64,000 bases of DNA. Source: Roseovarius arcticus (lineage in GTDB: Bacteria; Pseudomonadota; Alphaproteobacteria; Rhodobacterales; Rhodobacteraceae). Positions 18,731 through 25,976 of this stretch are shown here, piece after piece. The position numbers were made by a program, and so were the translations under genes. Under the pieces are notes generated by a model. It was not told the origin of the DNA. It made no database searches and saw only the letters and a list, made by a program, of their open reading frames with translations. The stretch spans positions 496,001 through 560,000 of the forward strand of contig NZ_SZZN01000001.1 of NCBI RefSeq assembly GCF_006125015.1. Direction: 5' to 3'. Each line of letters starts with the position of its first letter. The first letter of the stretch is position 1.

Positions 18731-19078
18731 CTATTTTCGATTTTTGTAGTCATTCCAAAATTCTTTGGCCTGCTCAATGTCCTTGGACTGGCGCTTCTTG
18801 GTGCCGCCGCAAAGCAGAATCACAAGCTTGTCACCATCTTTGCCAAAATAGACGCGGTAGCCTGGGCCAAAAGTGATGCGTCGTTCGGATACACCTTGGC
18901 CGACTGGTTTCACATCGCCTAAATTGCCCGTCTCGATCCGCGCAAGTGCTGTTCTTACTTTGAGGGCTACTGTCGTATCGAGATTGCTGAACCAATCTTC
19001 GAATGGCACTTTTCCCGCCTCAGTAACGTAGACAACAAGCTTGTTCATTGAGGGTATTGGTGACACATACGTTACCAT
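18731..19078 (-). CDS. RelE/HigB (Gp49-like) toxin
   Basis: A RelE-superfamily toxin: VPFEDWFSNLDTTVALKVRT, then GDVKPVGQGVSERRITFGPG, RVYFGKDGDKLVILLCGGTK and the basic KKRQSKDIEQAKEFW end are diagnostic of the Gp49/HI1419 killer family, which cleaves mRNA on ribosomes. It is first in the pair with its antitoxin 13 nt downstream, the HigBA order. The first in-frame ATG is 19078; a second at 19048 (MNKLVVYV) is equally plausible and gives the more usual length. A TTGACA box at about 19081-19086 may be its -35. Confidence 0.85.
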   Translation of the reverse strand: MVTYVSPIPSMNKLVVYVTEAGKVPFEDWFSNLDTTVALKVRTALARIETGNLGDVKPVGQGVSERRITFGPGYRVYFGKDGDKLVILLCGGTKKRQSKDIEQAKEFWNDYKNRK

Positions 19079-19109
19079 TTGTCAAGCGATTGAAGCTTTC
19101 ACTTTGATT

Positions 19110-20783
19110 TTAGTCAGCCCATTCGGCCTTCACAAAGGCCTCGATTTGATCTCTCCTTCGAACGACATCTGCCTTAGTCCATTTTTGGCTTTCTTTGATT
19201 TCTTTACCAACTTGGATCGTGCCGCGCAGCCCAGATTCAGTGTAACGCTCTGCCTTTTCACTCGGTGGTTTTCCACCCAAAGATGAGTTTACTTTGGGCG
19301 GAAGCATCGTCAAATTGCCGATGTTGTGAATGTCGGATCGGCCGCTGTTTTGTGGCGCAATATGTTCAATTGAACTTGAGGCGTCATTTTGCCATATTTT
19401 TTCCCATTGGAGCACATTAATTTCTTCACCTGCATTTGTTGCTAGATGCTCATCATACCGATAAAGTATGTATCGCAGTTCTTCCGTCCAGCCCTTATAG
19501 CATTCATCCCAATATTTGGGGCCTGCTATGACCTCGCTTATCGGATAATCTTCACCAATCTTGTTTATGGCTTCGAGAATTTCGTTTACAGATTTGGTCT
19601 TCTCACGAACTGCAAAGCCTAGCTGCACATAGTCGGCTATTTTGTTTCGCGCATCAGCATCACCGAGACCAAATATGCGAAATGTCACTCGTTCCCACGC
19701 ATTGAGGAGCTCAGTTTCCTTGGCTTTATCAAATTTGCGAAGCAAGATTGCCACTGCCAAAAACCTTGCATGCAGGATTTTTGTTACAGCCTTTAGTCGA
19801 GGGTTCTCATGTAACTGCTTAACCACCTTAACGGTCTTTTGCAGATCGCTAGCACAACCAATTAGTGTTTTGATTTCTTTACCAGCAACCCTCTGCATTT
19901 CTTGAGAAGCTTTCTCTTCACTTAGTATTTTTCTGGGTTTCTCGCCGCTTTTCGCAAATGTCCCAGCAAATCTCAGGGCTTCATCTCCGAGATCTTGTCG
20001 TAAACCGAGTTTTTGATAGATGTCCTTCCAGATGGTGTGCATCTCGTGCAGACCGTCCACTTGGCCCTTTTCATCATTTGAATATTCGAAAATTGACGCC
20101 ATTAGCTGGCTTTTGGTTTTGTCGATCCATTTGACGTCTAGGCCACGGCTGTTCAGAACCTCAAAAACTCTATAGACGATTGCTTCATCAGCGATCTCGT
20201 GAAAAATTACTGAAAGCCGATTGCGAATAGTTCCGTAGAGATCAACAAGACTATCATTCTGCTGCCATGCCTCGACGAACTTCGCGCACTCTTTCGAGGC
20301 ATCAATCAAATTTTGATCTGCCGCTGTCGATCTCTCGTCTTCGCTTATTGTTCCCGTCTTTATGTAGTCCTTAAAAACTGAGCTGCTGTCATGATTGGTC
20401 TGAAGTAGTATCATTTCATGATCATCACTTTTGACGAGAAGCTCTGACAGGTCCGTCTTCATCTTAACGGCTTGTTTATCATCCGCAGACAAAGCCTGTT
20501 CAATGGCCTTCAGAAGCACGACGATGGTTGTAACCCTCTGCTGCCCATCGACCAATTCAACAATCTTATACTCATCGGCACCGATAGATTTGGTGTCACG
20601 AGACAGTGCAACGATTGTCGCCATAAAGTGCTCTCGGCCCGATTTATGTGCTTCTTGGATATCTTTGAACAGGTCTGCCCGTTGTTTTTTCTGCCATGAG
20701 TAAGCGCGTTGGTATTCTGGGATACGGAACAGCCGCCCGTCCAAGAGTTTAGCAACTGTTAAATGCATCGGATTGAGTTGCAC
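19110..20783 (-). CDS. DUF262/DUF1524 protein, GmrSD-like type IV restriction enzyme, 557 aa
   Basis: The N-terminal DUF262 NTPase-like domain has FRIPEYQRAYSW (19-30) and LVDGQQR (77-83), motifs of the GmrS half. The C-terminal DUF1524 region has IEHIAPQN and HNIGNLTMLPPKVNSSLG, the His-Asn-containing HNH-like nuclease motifs of the GmrD half. Single-chain GmrSD proteins of 550-700 residues cut DNA carrying modified (glucosylated hydroxymethyl) cytosine, a defence against T-even-like phages. The start is a GTG with AAGGAA 7 nt upstream; an ATG at codon 6 is an alternative. It sits 31 nt upstream of the toxin-antitoxin pair on the same strand. Confidence 0.85.
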   Translation of the reverse strand: MQLNPMHLTVAKLLDGRLFRIPEYQRAYSWQKKQRADLFKDIQEAHKSGREHFMATIVALSRDTKSIGADEYKIVELVDGQQRVTTIVVLLKAIEQALSADDKQAVKMKTDLSELLVKSDDHEMILLQTNHDSSSVFKDYIKTGTISEDERSTAADQNLIDASKECAKFVEAWQQNDSLVDLYGTIRNRLSVIFHEIADEAIVYRVFEVLNSRGLDVKWIDKTKSQLMASIFEYSNDEKGQVDGLHEMHTIWKDIYQKLGLRQDLGDEALRFAGTFAKSGEKPRKILSEEKASQEMQRVAGKEIKTLIGCASDLQKTVKVVKQLHENPRLKAVTKILHARFLAVAILLRKFDKAKETELLNAWERVTFRIFGLGDADARNKIADYVQLGFAVREKTKSVNEILEAINKIGEDYPISEVIAGPKYWDECYKGWTEELRYILYRYDEHLATNAGEEINVLQWEKIWQNDASSSIEHIAPQNSGRSDIHNIGNLTMLPPKVNSSLGGKPPSEKAERYTESGLRGTIQVGKEIKESQKWTKADVVRRRDQIEAFVKAEWAD

Positions 20784-20885
20784 TGAAAATTTCCTTGATA
20801 AGAATTTTTTGCTGAACTCATAAAAGGTCGCTTTGGCAGGGAATACAATGGATTAATCCGCAAACATTGAGCAGCTAAACGCAGC

Positions 20886-22409
20886 TCAATGCGTCATCCC
20901 CCGGTCCATCTCAACCTCCCGCGCTTCTAACTCTGTCTCAACCTCTCTTCGGCGGCTTCCACTAATTTCAAGCTGGTCTCGAGTTGCGTGCGCAGCCTCC
21001 CGTAGTTCGAGCCCTCGCTCAACAAGCCGTGCAACGCAGCCACGGACGCCGTTTGCGATTGAATGAGCACCGACACGCAGGCGGCCAATCCATCCATCTG
21101 GCTTTGCATCCTGGTCGTCGAGCGTTCCTCTAACCCGCTCAATTCCTTTGCTGAGACCTCGCAGGCCGTCACCAACCGCTCGACGCAGGCGAGCAAGTCG
21201 CGTTCCAAGGCTGTCAGGGGTGTCGTCATCTAATTCTCCTCGATCTTGATGCAGGTCACTGATCTGCCGCCCAGCGTGCAGGTTCTCAGCCGCGTCTTGG
21301 TCGGGTCTAGCACCAGCCAGGTCCCGTCCTCCCTGTCGATCCGCGTCAAGCCCAGCTCCGTCATCTCTGAGCTGGCCAGAATCTGCGTCCAAAACAAGCT
21401 CGCTGCCATCATCGAGGCGATCCCAACCAACAGTGTCCCTGTGATCAGCCAGGGCGAGATCGTCAGCCAACTCTTGTTCTGTTGCAGAAAGGTGCGGGTA
21501 TCGATCTCGATTGTACGCTGCGCGTTGGTCGCAATGCTGTTCAAATCGGTCCTGAAGCTCTCCAATTGCGATACCATCGAGGCGGTGTAGTCCTGTCGGA
21601 TCGTGTCCAGCTCCGCGTTCAATTTCTCGCTCAGCCGGGTCGGCTTGCCAGTCTTCATGGAATATCTCTCCTTTCAAACGCCAGCGTTCGCCGGTGACGG
21701 GGTCTTGGGCTGTTAGGTAGGCCTTGCCCGCCCGCGGGATGTCAAAGCCCGCATCTGTAAGGGCGTCGAGCATGTTGCCACGGTCAGTGATTAGGCCAAT
21801 GCTGACCTGATCCAGAATCCACGCATGCAGCTCATCACGACCCTGCGCGCGGGTTGGGGTCTCGATGGTGTCGCGGACCTCTTGGGTGCGCTCCAACTCC
21901 ATCGGATCGGCCCAGCCGTGACGCTGGTTCAATACGTCGCGCAAACTGTCAAAGGCGTTTTGATAACCGGGCGGCGCTATGTTTAGGCTGCGGCCCGAGG
22001 TCAGTTCCAAGCGCGGTGTGCAGAAGTGAAGCTCAACGCGGTCTTCGTGGGTATGTCGGACCCAAAGCATGTCATATTGCGTCGGGTCCAGCCCCGCGAA
22101 GGCCAGACGCTCGAACCCGTCCATCACCTCGGCCTGCTGTTCCTCGGTCGGGGCGTCAGTGGCGGCAAAGCTGATCACGCCCGCGCGGTAAGTCCACTGG
22201 TGGCGGCTGGCATCGATGAGGGCTTCGGTGCGATCGGGGTTGCCGCACAGAACCTCCGGCAAGGGTTCGCGGGTGGCGGTCATGGGCTGGCCGTCTGCAT
22301 CGCGGATCAGGTCGCGGTTGTCGTCGTAGGCCAGCACCTTGTCCGCGACGAGGTAGCCGACCGGACCTGCGCCCACGCCTTTGCCGTTGCGGAAGAACTT
22401 GATCAGCAT
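20886..22409 (-). CDS. relaxase/mobilization nuclease (MobA/MbeA-like), 507 aa
   Basis: The N-terminal relaxase domain starts MLIKFFRNGKGVGAGPVGYL. The metal/His motif is WVRHTHEDRVELHF, and an LNQRHGW segment follows. It should nick oriT and lead strand transfer. Its first codons overlap the end of mobC. After about residue 250 the protein becomes Asp/Arg/Gly-rich and low in hydrophobics. That half is covered in another frame by two genes with good ribosome sites, so its sequence is probably constrained by overlap, as with mbeB/mbeD inside ColE1 mbeA. No coupling protein or secretion genes are present, so the element is mobilizable, not conjugative. Confidence 0.85.
   Translation of the reverse strand: MLIKFFRNGKGVGAGPVGYLVADKVLAYDDNRDLIRDADGQPMTATREPLPEVLCGNPDRTEALIDASRHQWTYRAGVISFAATDAPTEEQQAEVMDGFERLAFAGLDPTQYDMLWVRHTHEDRVELHFCTPRLELTSGRSLNIAPPGYQNAFDSLRDVLNQRHGWADPMELERTQEVRDTIETPTRAQGRDELHAWILDQVSIGLITDRGNMLDALTDAGFDIPRAGKAYLTAQDPVTGERWRLKGEIFHEDWQADPAEREIERGAGHDPTGLHRLDGIAIGELQDRFEQHCDQRAAYNRDRYPHLSATEQELADDLALADHRDTVGWDRLDDGSELVLDADSGQLRDDGAGLDADRQGGRDLAGARPDQDAAENLHAGRQISDLHQDRGELDDDTPDSLGTRLARLRRAVGDGLRGLSKGIERVRGTLDDQDAKPDGWIGRLRVGAHSIANGVRGCVARLVERGLELREAAHATRDQLEISGSRRREVETELEAREVEMDRGMTH
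20927..21229 (-). CDS. MbeD/MobD-like small protein nested in relaxase, 100 aa
   Basis: A helical, heptad-like protein (LERDLLACVERLVTACEVSA and LIQSQTASVAALHGLLSE) similar in pattern to MbeD/MobD mobilization proteins. It starts directly after the stop of the 142-residue nested gene (TAG-ATG adjacent), with GAGGAG about 8 nt upstream of the ATG. It lies wholly inside the relaxase gene in a different frame. No membrane segment is seen. Its role is inferred from ColE1-type organisation, where this protein takes part in mobilization or entry exclusion. Confidence 0.65.
   Translation of the reverse strand: MTTPLTALERDLLACVERLVTACEVSAKELSGLEERSTTRMQSQMDGLAACVSVLIQSQTASVAALHGLLSEGSNYGRLRTQLETSLKLVEAAEERLRQS
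21230..21658 (-). CDS. MbeB/MobB-like membrane protein nested in relaxase, 142 aa
   Basis: Residues 1-60 are helical and polar (LSEKLNAELDTIRQDYTASM). About 68-93 is a clear transmembrane segment (SPWLITGTLLVGIASMMAAS), followed by a short C-terminal domain with two cysteines (RTCTLGGRSVTCIKIEEN). The ATG is preceded by AAGGAG at about 9 nt, strong evidence that this alternate-frame gene is translated. It is nested entirely within the relaxase gene. A membrane-anchored accessory protein of the MbeB/MobB type, holding the relaxosome near the membrane, fits the context but is not proven by motif. Confidence 0.65.
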   Translation of the reverse strand: MKTGKPTRLSEKLNAELDTIRQDYTASMVSQLESFRTDLNSIATNAQRTIEIDTRTFLQQNKSWLTISPWLITGTLLVGIASMMAASLFWTQILASSEMTELGLTRIDREDGTWLVLDPTKTRLRTCTLGGRSVTCIKIEEN

Positions 22410-22876
22410 CGGCGGGCGGCCTCGACGATCTGGGCAAGTTGGCGTTCGATGGTCAGCAGGCGGCGGGCAACGGTCAGCGCGTCAAGGTCAACACGACCCG
22501 CCAACATCGCGCGGTTCAGCCAGCGGGCGATCTGGTTGAGGTTGCCGCCGATGCGCCCAACGGCCAGCACCAGCGCCGGATCGACGCGGGGAATGGGCTT
22601 GCGACGACGGGCTTCGGTCAGGCCAAGCGCCTCACGCAGCAAGGTCGCGGCGGGCAGACCAGCGGCCTCGGCCTTGGCGCGCAATTGGGCCTTCTCTGCC
22701 GCTGTGCACCGAAAGACGAATGTCTCGGTCAGCGGCTCTTTGGTGCGGGCTTTACCCGCGCCGGTGGGGTTCGAAGGGGAGGCGTGCCGCCCCTCGCAAG
22801 GTCCCGTGTCAGCAGCGCCAGCGTATGACATGGGTCGCCTTGCTGTTTGCTCTTCTGTTGGTTCGGTTGCGGTCAT
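22403..22876 (-). CDS. MobC-like relaxosome accessory protein, 157 aa
   Basis: The central part FVFRCTAAEKAQLRAKAEAA is the ribbon-helix-helix-like start of MobC proteins, and VGRIGGNLNQIARWLNRAML is the family's hallmark C-terminal motif. MobC binds oriT and opens the strands for the relaxase. The ATG at 22876 forms an ATGA overlap with the stop of the upstream HTH gene, which decides the start; a longer frame to 22966 would lie inside that gene. Its 3' end overlaps the relaxase start by 7 nt. Confidence 0.8.
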   Translation of the reverse strand: MTATEPTEEQTARRPMSYAGAADTGPCEGRHASPSNPTGAGKARTKEPLTETFVFRCTAAEKAQLRAKAEAAGLPAATLLREALGLTEARRRKPIPRVDPALVLAVGRIGGNLNQIARWLNRAMLAGRVDLDALTVARRLLTIERQLAQIVEAARRC

Positions 22877-23727
22877 GATCTGAGGCCTGCGGCTTGGATT
22901 TGGGCCTCGGTAACCATCTTCGACGCCAGCAAAGCCGTGACTTGGGTGCCCGTGATATGCTTGCACATCGGGTGGCTGTCGCTAATCCAGCAAGCCAGCC
23001 GAGCATGGTGGTCAGCACTTGCAACTTGGGCTTCCTCCCGCTTGGCGCGGATATCATCGATGTACCCTTGCCAACGCCTCGACTGAAACCAGTTGTCGGA
23101 AAAGCAAACCTTGGAGCGGGTGAAGCCTGCGCTGTCGGTCGCGTAGGCTTGGACGGCCTGCAGCAAGTCCTCCGGTGCGATCCCGTCTTTCACGGCCTCT
23201 TCGATCTGGGCAAGGCAGGCCGCTTTGCCACGTAGCCGGTCGGGCGGATAGGCTGCTAAAATCTTCTCAGCCTCTTCATCCACCGCCGCCTCGCGCTTGC
23301 GCGTAGGTGGTTTATGGATGGTTGTAGGATGGTTTGGGGGCCGTGGTGGCCCCGGTACCCCGGCCACAGTGGCCCCCGTACCGGGGCCAGACTGGACGGG
23401 GGCCACTGTGGACCCCGTCTCAATCTCGGGCTCAAGTGTTGGTTCGAGCGCCTCCACTTTGGCGAGATCGATGCGGTAAACGACAGTGAAACCGTTCTTG
23501 CAGGTGCGTGAGCCGGTCTCGACAAGGATGCCTTCTTTCAGGAACGCGCGCACGGCTCGCTTGACTGTGGTCTCCCCCAGCTCGGTATGCCGCTGAATCG
23601 TCCCCTTGGAACACCAGATGCCCGAACCGTCATCGCTCGCCTTGTCAGCCAGAAACATAATGATCTGCTTGCGCGTTGCGCTGCCGAACTTTCGTTCCGC
23701 GCATGTGTTTGCCACCCGCCAGCTCAT
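22873..23727 (-). CDS. winged-helix replication-initiator-like protein, 284 aa
   Basis: The N-terminal half is a winged-helix domain of the RepA/helix-turn-helix_36 type (SATRKQIIMFLADKASDDGS, then CSKGTIQRHTELGETTVKRA). A Pro-rich linker (about 120-150) leads to a second helical domain (RLRGKAACLAQIEEAVKDGI) and a replication-protein-like segment around KVCFSDNWFQSRRWQGYI. It is the first gene of the mobilization operon and lies nearest the right att. It may initiate replication of the excised circle or regulate the mob genes. The strand and 4-nt overlaps argue for one transcript with mobC and the relaxase. Confidence 0.7.
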   Translation of the reverse strand: MSWRVANTCAERKFGSATRKQIIMFLADKASDDGSGIWCSKGTIQRHTELGETTVKRAVRAFLKEGILVETGSRTCKNGFTVVYRIDLAKVEALEPTLEPEIETGSTVAPVQSGPGTGATVAGVPGPPRPPNHPTTIHKPPTRKREAAVDEEAEKILAAYPPDRLRGKAACLAQIEEAVKDGIAPEDLLQAVQAYATDSAGFTRSKVCFSDNWFQSRRWQGYIDDIRAKREEAQVASADHHARLACWISDSHPMCKHITGTQVTALLASKMVTEAQIQAAGLRS

Positions 23728-23838
23728 TGGATGGATCCGCGAGGCAGGTTTGACAATTGACCCCTAAGTGATTGGTTTCCTGTGGCGGGTTTGACAGCAC
23801 TTGCGACAATAACTGATTGATAAGTCTGGATAAGCGCC

Positions 23839-23886
23839 GGATTGAAAATCCTCGTGTCGGTGGTTCGATCCCGCCCCTGGGCACCA
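23839..23886 (+). repeat. right att repeat: 3' part of tRNA-Phe
   Basis: A 47/48 match to 7494-7541 in the same orientation, the single difference being C for T in the T-loop region (GGTTCGATCCC). No tRNA 5' half precedes it. The 110 nt to its left, up to the HTH gene, contain GGTTTGACA twice and TGATTGAT-like motifs and could hold the promoter or the transfer origin. Confidence 0.9.
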
Positions 23887-23947
23887 CTTTAGAATCTGTT
23901 CCTTCCAAGAACCGTAAGGCCTTGAAGGGATAGGTGATTTCTCCTGA

Positions 23948-24070
23948 CCTGCCCCCCGCTGCCCCCACGCGTGGGATCGCTGCCGCGCCGAGCATCCCGG
24001 CGGCTATGCGGCAACCAGCCTGCAGCATCGCGCGGCCTGCCACCTGCTGGACGCGGAGGGCCGGACATGA
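23948..24070 (+). pseudogene. C-terminal remnant of DppD/OppD-like ABC ATPase
   Basis: In the frame ending with TGA at 24068-24070 the translation reads ACPHAWDRCRAEHPGG, and a CHLLDAEGRT end follows. This is the Cys-rich C-terminal tail of oligopeptide/dipeptide ABC ATPases (typical RCPxAxxxC ... ACHL). The rest of the gene is absent; the frame has a stop at 23945, and the att repeat ends at 23886. Its stop overlaps the next gene's ATG by 4 nt, as in intact dppD-dppF operons. The element's arrival or a later deletion removed the upstream transporter genes. Confidence 0.85.
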
Positions 24071-25044
24071 CGGCGCTGCTCGAGGTCAAGGATCTGGTTA
24101 TCCGGTATCCGGCAATGGGCAGGGTGCGCGCCGCGTTGACGGCCCAGGCGCACGAGTTTGACGCGGTGGCGGGTGTGAGTTTTGCCATAGACGCAGGCCA
24201 GACGCTCGGATTGGTGGGAGAGAGCGGATCGGGCAAGTCGACTGTCGCGCGCACGCTGATGGGACTCAACGGCGCACATTCCGGCAGCATCCACTTTGAC
24301 GGTCGCGACATCACGCGTGCCAGCGCGCAGGACTATTCCCGGCTGCGGCGCGAGATAGCGATGATGTGGCAAGATCCCGTCGGCTCACTCTCGCCGCGCC
24401 TGACGGTGGGCAGCCTCGTGACCGAACCCTTTCGTATTCATGGCAAGCCGGCCGATAAGGGCGCCGAGGCCAAACGCCTTCTGGAGATGGTCGGCCTGCC
24501 GGCAGATTTCGCAGGCCGCTTTCCACATCAACTTTCGGGCGGTCAGGCACGGCGCGTGGGCGTCGCGCGCGCGCTGGCGCTCAATCCGCGCCTTATCATC
24601 GCGGATGAGCCGACGGCCGGCCTCGATATGTCGGTGCAGGCCGAGGTGCTGAACCTGCTGGCCGAAATGCAGGACCGGCTGGGCATCGCGATCCTCGTCA
24701 TCACACACAACCTGAATGTCGTGCGCCATATTACCGACCACATGGCTATTATGTATCTGGGCCGCTTCGTCGAGGTCGGCCCGACCGGGCGCATATTCCG
24801 CGCGCCTTGCCATCCCTATACAGAGGCGCTCCTCTCGGCCAACCCCGAGCCTGATCCCGACGCCGCTCGCGCACGCATCACGCTGGAGGGAGAGATGCCC
24901 AGCCCCCGTAACCGCCCAGAGGGCTGCGAATTCCATGGCCGCTGTCCACGCGCTCAGGCGCTTTGCAGCCGCGAGGCACCTAAGGTTAAACGGCAGGGGA
25001 CGACGCATTGCTTTACCTGCCATTTTCCGATCTGCGAGAGCTGA
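24067..25044 (+). CDS. peptide ABC transporter ATPase (DppF-like), 325 aa
   Basis: Walker A GESGSGKST, the signature LSGGQARRVGVARALA and Walker B LIIADEPTAGLDMSVQ are all present. The C-terminal oligopeptide-transporter tail follows (HPYTEALLSANP, then CEFHGRCPRA with its cysteines). Partner of DppD in energising peptide uptake. The start at 24067 is fixed by the ATGA overlap with the dppD remnant; the frame runs open upstream to 23971, but that sequence is the partner's tail. With DppD and the permeases missing from the window, this ATPase is probably orphaned unless cognate subunits lie elsewhere. Confidence 0.9.
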   Translation: MTALLEVKDLVIRYPAMGRVRAALTAQAHEFDAVAGVSFAIDAGQTLGLVGESGSGKSTVARTLMGLNGAHSGSIHFDGRDITRASAQDYSRLRREIAMMWQDPVGSLSPRLTVGSLVTEPFRIHGKPADKGAEAKRLLEMVGLPADFAGRFPHQLSGGQARRVGVARALALNPRLIIADEPTAGLDMSVQAEVLNLLAEMQDRLGIAILVITHNLNVVRHITDHMAIMYLGRFVEVGPTGRIFRAPCHPYTEALLSANPEPDPDAARARITLEGEMPSPRNRPEGCEFHGRCPRAQALCSREAPKVKRQGTTHCFTCHFPICES

Positions 25045-25185
25045 CGCTGGCTCTCATCGCCACTCCATATGAGCCTAGGACGCTGTCAGAATGGGTGAGG
25101 ATTGTGCGTCATCTCAGGAAAGCTCCTTACCGTCAGAGATAGCGCCGTCATCGACACCCGGCAGGATCCGGTCCAGACTGAAGCG

Positions 25186-25692
25186 ATGGAAGACACCCCA
25201 GAGACTAAGACACCTCCACCCCAAGTTTCGGCAAAACGCTCCGCAGTTAAGGCTGTGTCCTGGCGTATCGTCGGCACGTTCGACACGTTGGTGCTGTCAT
25301 GGTTGGTCATTACCTATATCGGCCCGCTGTTCGGACGCGAGGACACTCACGGCGACGCGCTTCAGGCTGCGGCCTACATTGCCGTCACCGAGGTCGCCAC
25401 CAAGATGGTGCTCTACTTTCTTCACGAACGAGGATGGGCGCGCATTCACTGGGGCGTGTCGACCGAGAAAGGCGGGCACGAGGAAACCGCCTGGCGCAGC
25501 ACCATAAAGACCGCCATCTGGCGGATAATTGCCTCGCTCGACACGACTTTGCTGGCGTGGATTTTCACTGGCAACGTCGGCACCGCGGTTTCCATTGGCG
25601 GCCTTGAGGTCATCACCAAGCTGATCCTCTATTTCTTGCACGAGCGGGTCTGGTCGCGGATTCAGTTTGGCACGGGGAAGGAGCCGGAATGA
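25186..25692 (+). CDS. tandem DUF2061 membrane protein, 168 aa
   Basis: Two copies of the DUF2061 unit in one chain. The first starts around SAVKAVSWRIVGTFDTLVLS and ends ATKMVLYFLHERGWARI. The second repeats the pattern: TIKTAIWRIIASLDTTLLAW, then ITKLILYFLHERVWSRI. Each has two hydrophobic segments, so four membrane helices are expected. Function is unknown. The ATG at 25186 is preferred because the 28 residues upstream do not look like part of the family, although an earlier start at 25102 is possible. Confidence 0.8.
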   Translation: MEDTPETKTPPPQVSAKRSAVKAVSWRIVGTFDTLVLSWLVITYIGPLFGREDTHGDALQAAAYIAVTEVATKMVLYFLHERGWARIHWGVSTEKGGHEETAWRSTIKTAIWRIIASLDTTLLAWIFTGNVGTAVSIGGLEVITKLILYFLHERVWSRIQFGTGKEPE

Positions 25693-25976
25693 CACAATAC
25701 CTAACGCCAGACGGTGACGCGCGCCGCCGAGCCGCTAACGTTGGGGACATCTGTATCCGGTTTGAAAAGCTGAGGCCGTGTGGTTCCGGAGACGAATAAC
25801 GGCTATCATGGGAGAGGCAAAAAATTCGAAAACCGCTTTGGTTTTCAACGGGCTTTGTGGTGCTTTAGATCGGGCCTATTTTGACACGCCAATGCCACTC
25901 GGGACAGCAGCATGATAGAGGCAGGTTTCAACTGGCAATACTCTGGCAAACCCGGTGCGGTTCAATCTGGGCAGGC

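Larger units (their letters stand above)
7494..23886. mobile_element. putative integrative mobilizable element carrying a defence cluster
   Basis: The region is bounded by direct 48-nt repeats of the tRNA-Phe 3' end, 16,345 bp apart. Just inside the left repeat lie an integrase and two small HTH (excisionase-like) genes. Just inside the right repeat lie a replication-initiator-like gene, mobC and a relaxase, but no type IV secretion genes, so transfer would need a helper. The cargo from about 10.1 to 20.8 kb is visibly richer in A and T than the mobilization genes and the flanking chromosome, which suggests separate acquisition. The cargo encodes a restriction-modification fusion, a Gabija-like pair, a toxin-antitoxin and a type IV restriction protein. 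Confidence 0.85.

Noticed and set aside
23645..24043. Minus-strand frame with VPRGGIEPPTRGFSIRR
   Set aside because: Same antisense artefact over the second tRNA-Phe fragment, running into the dppD remnant.
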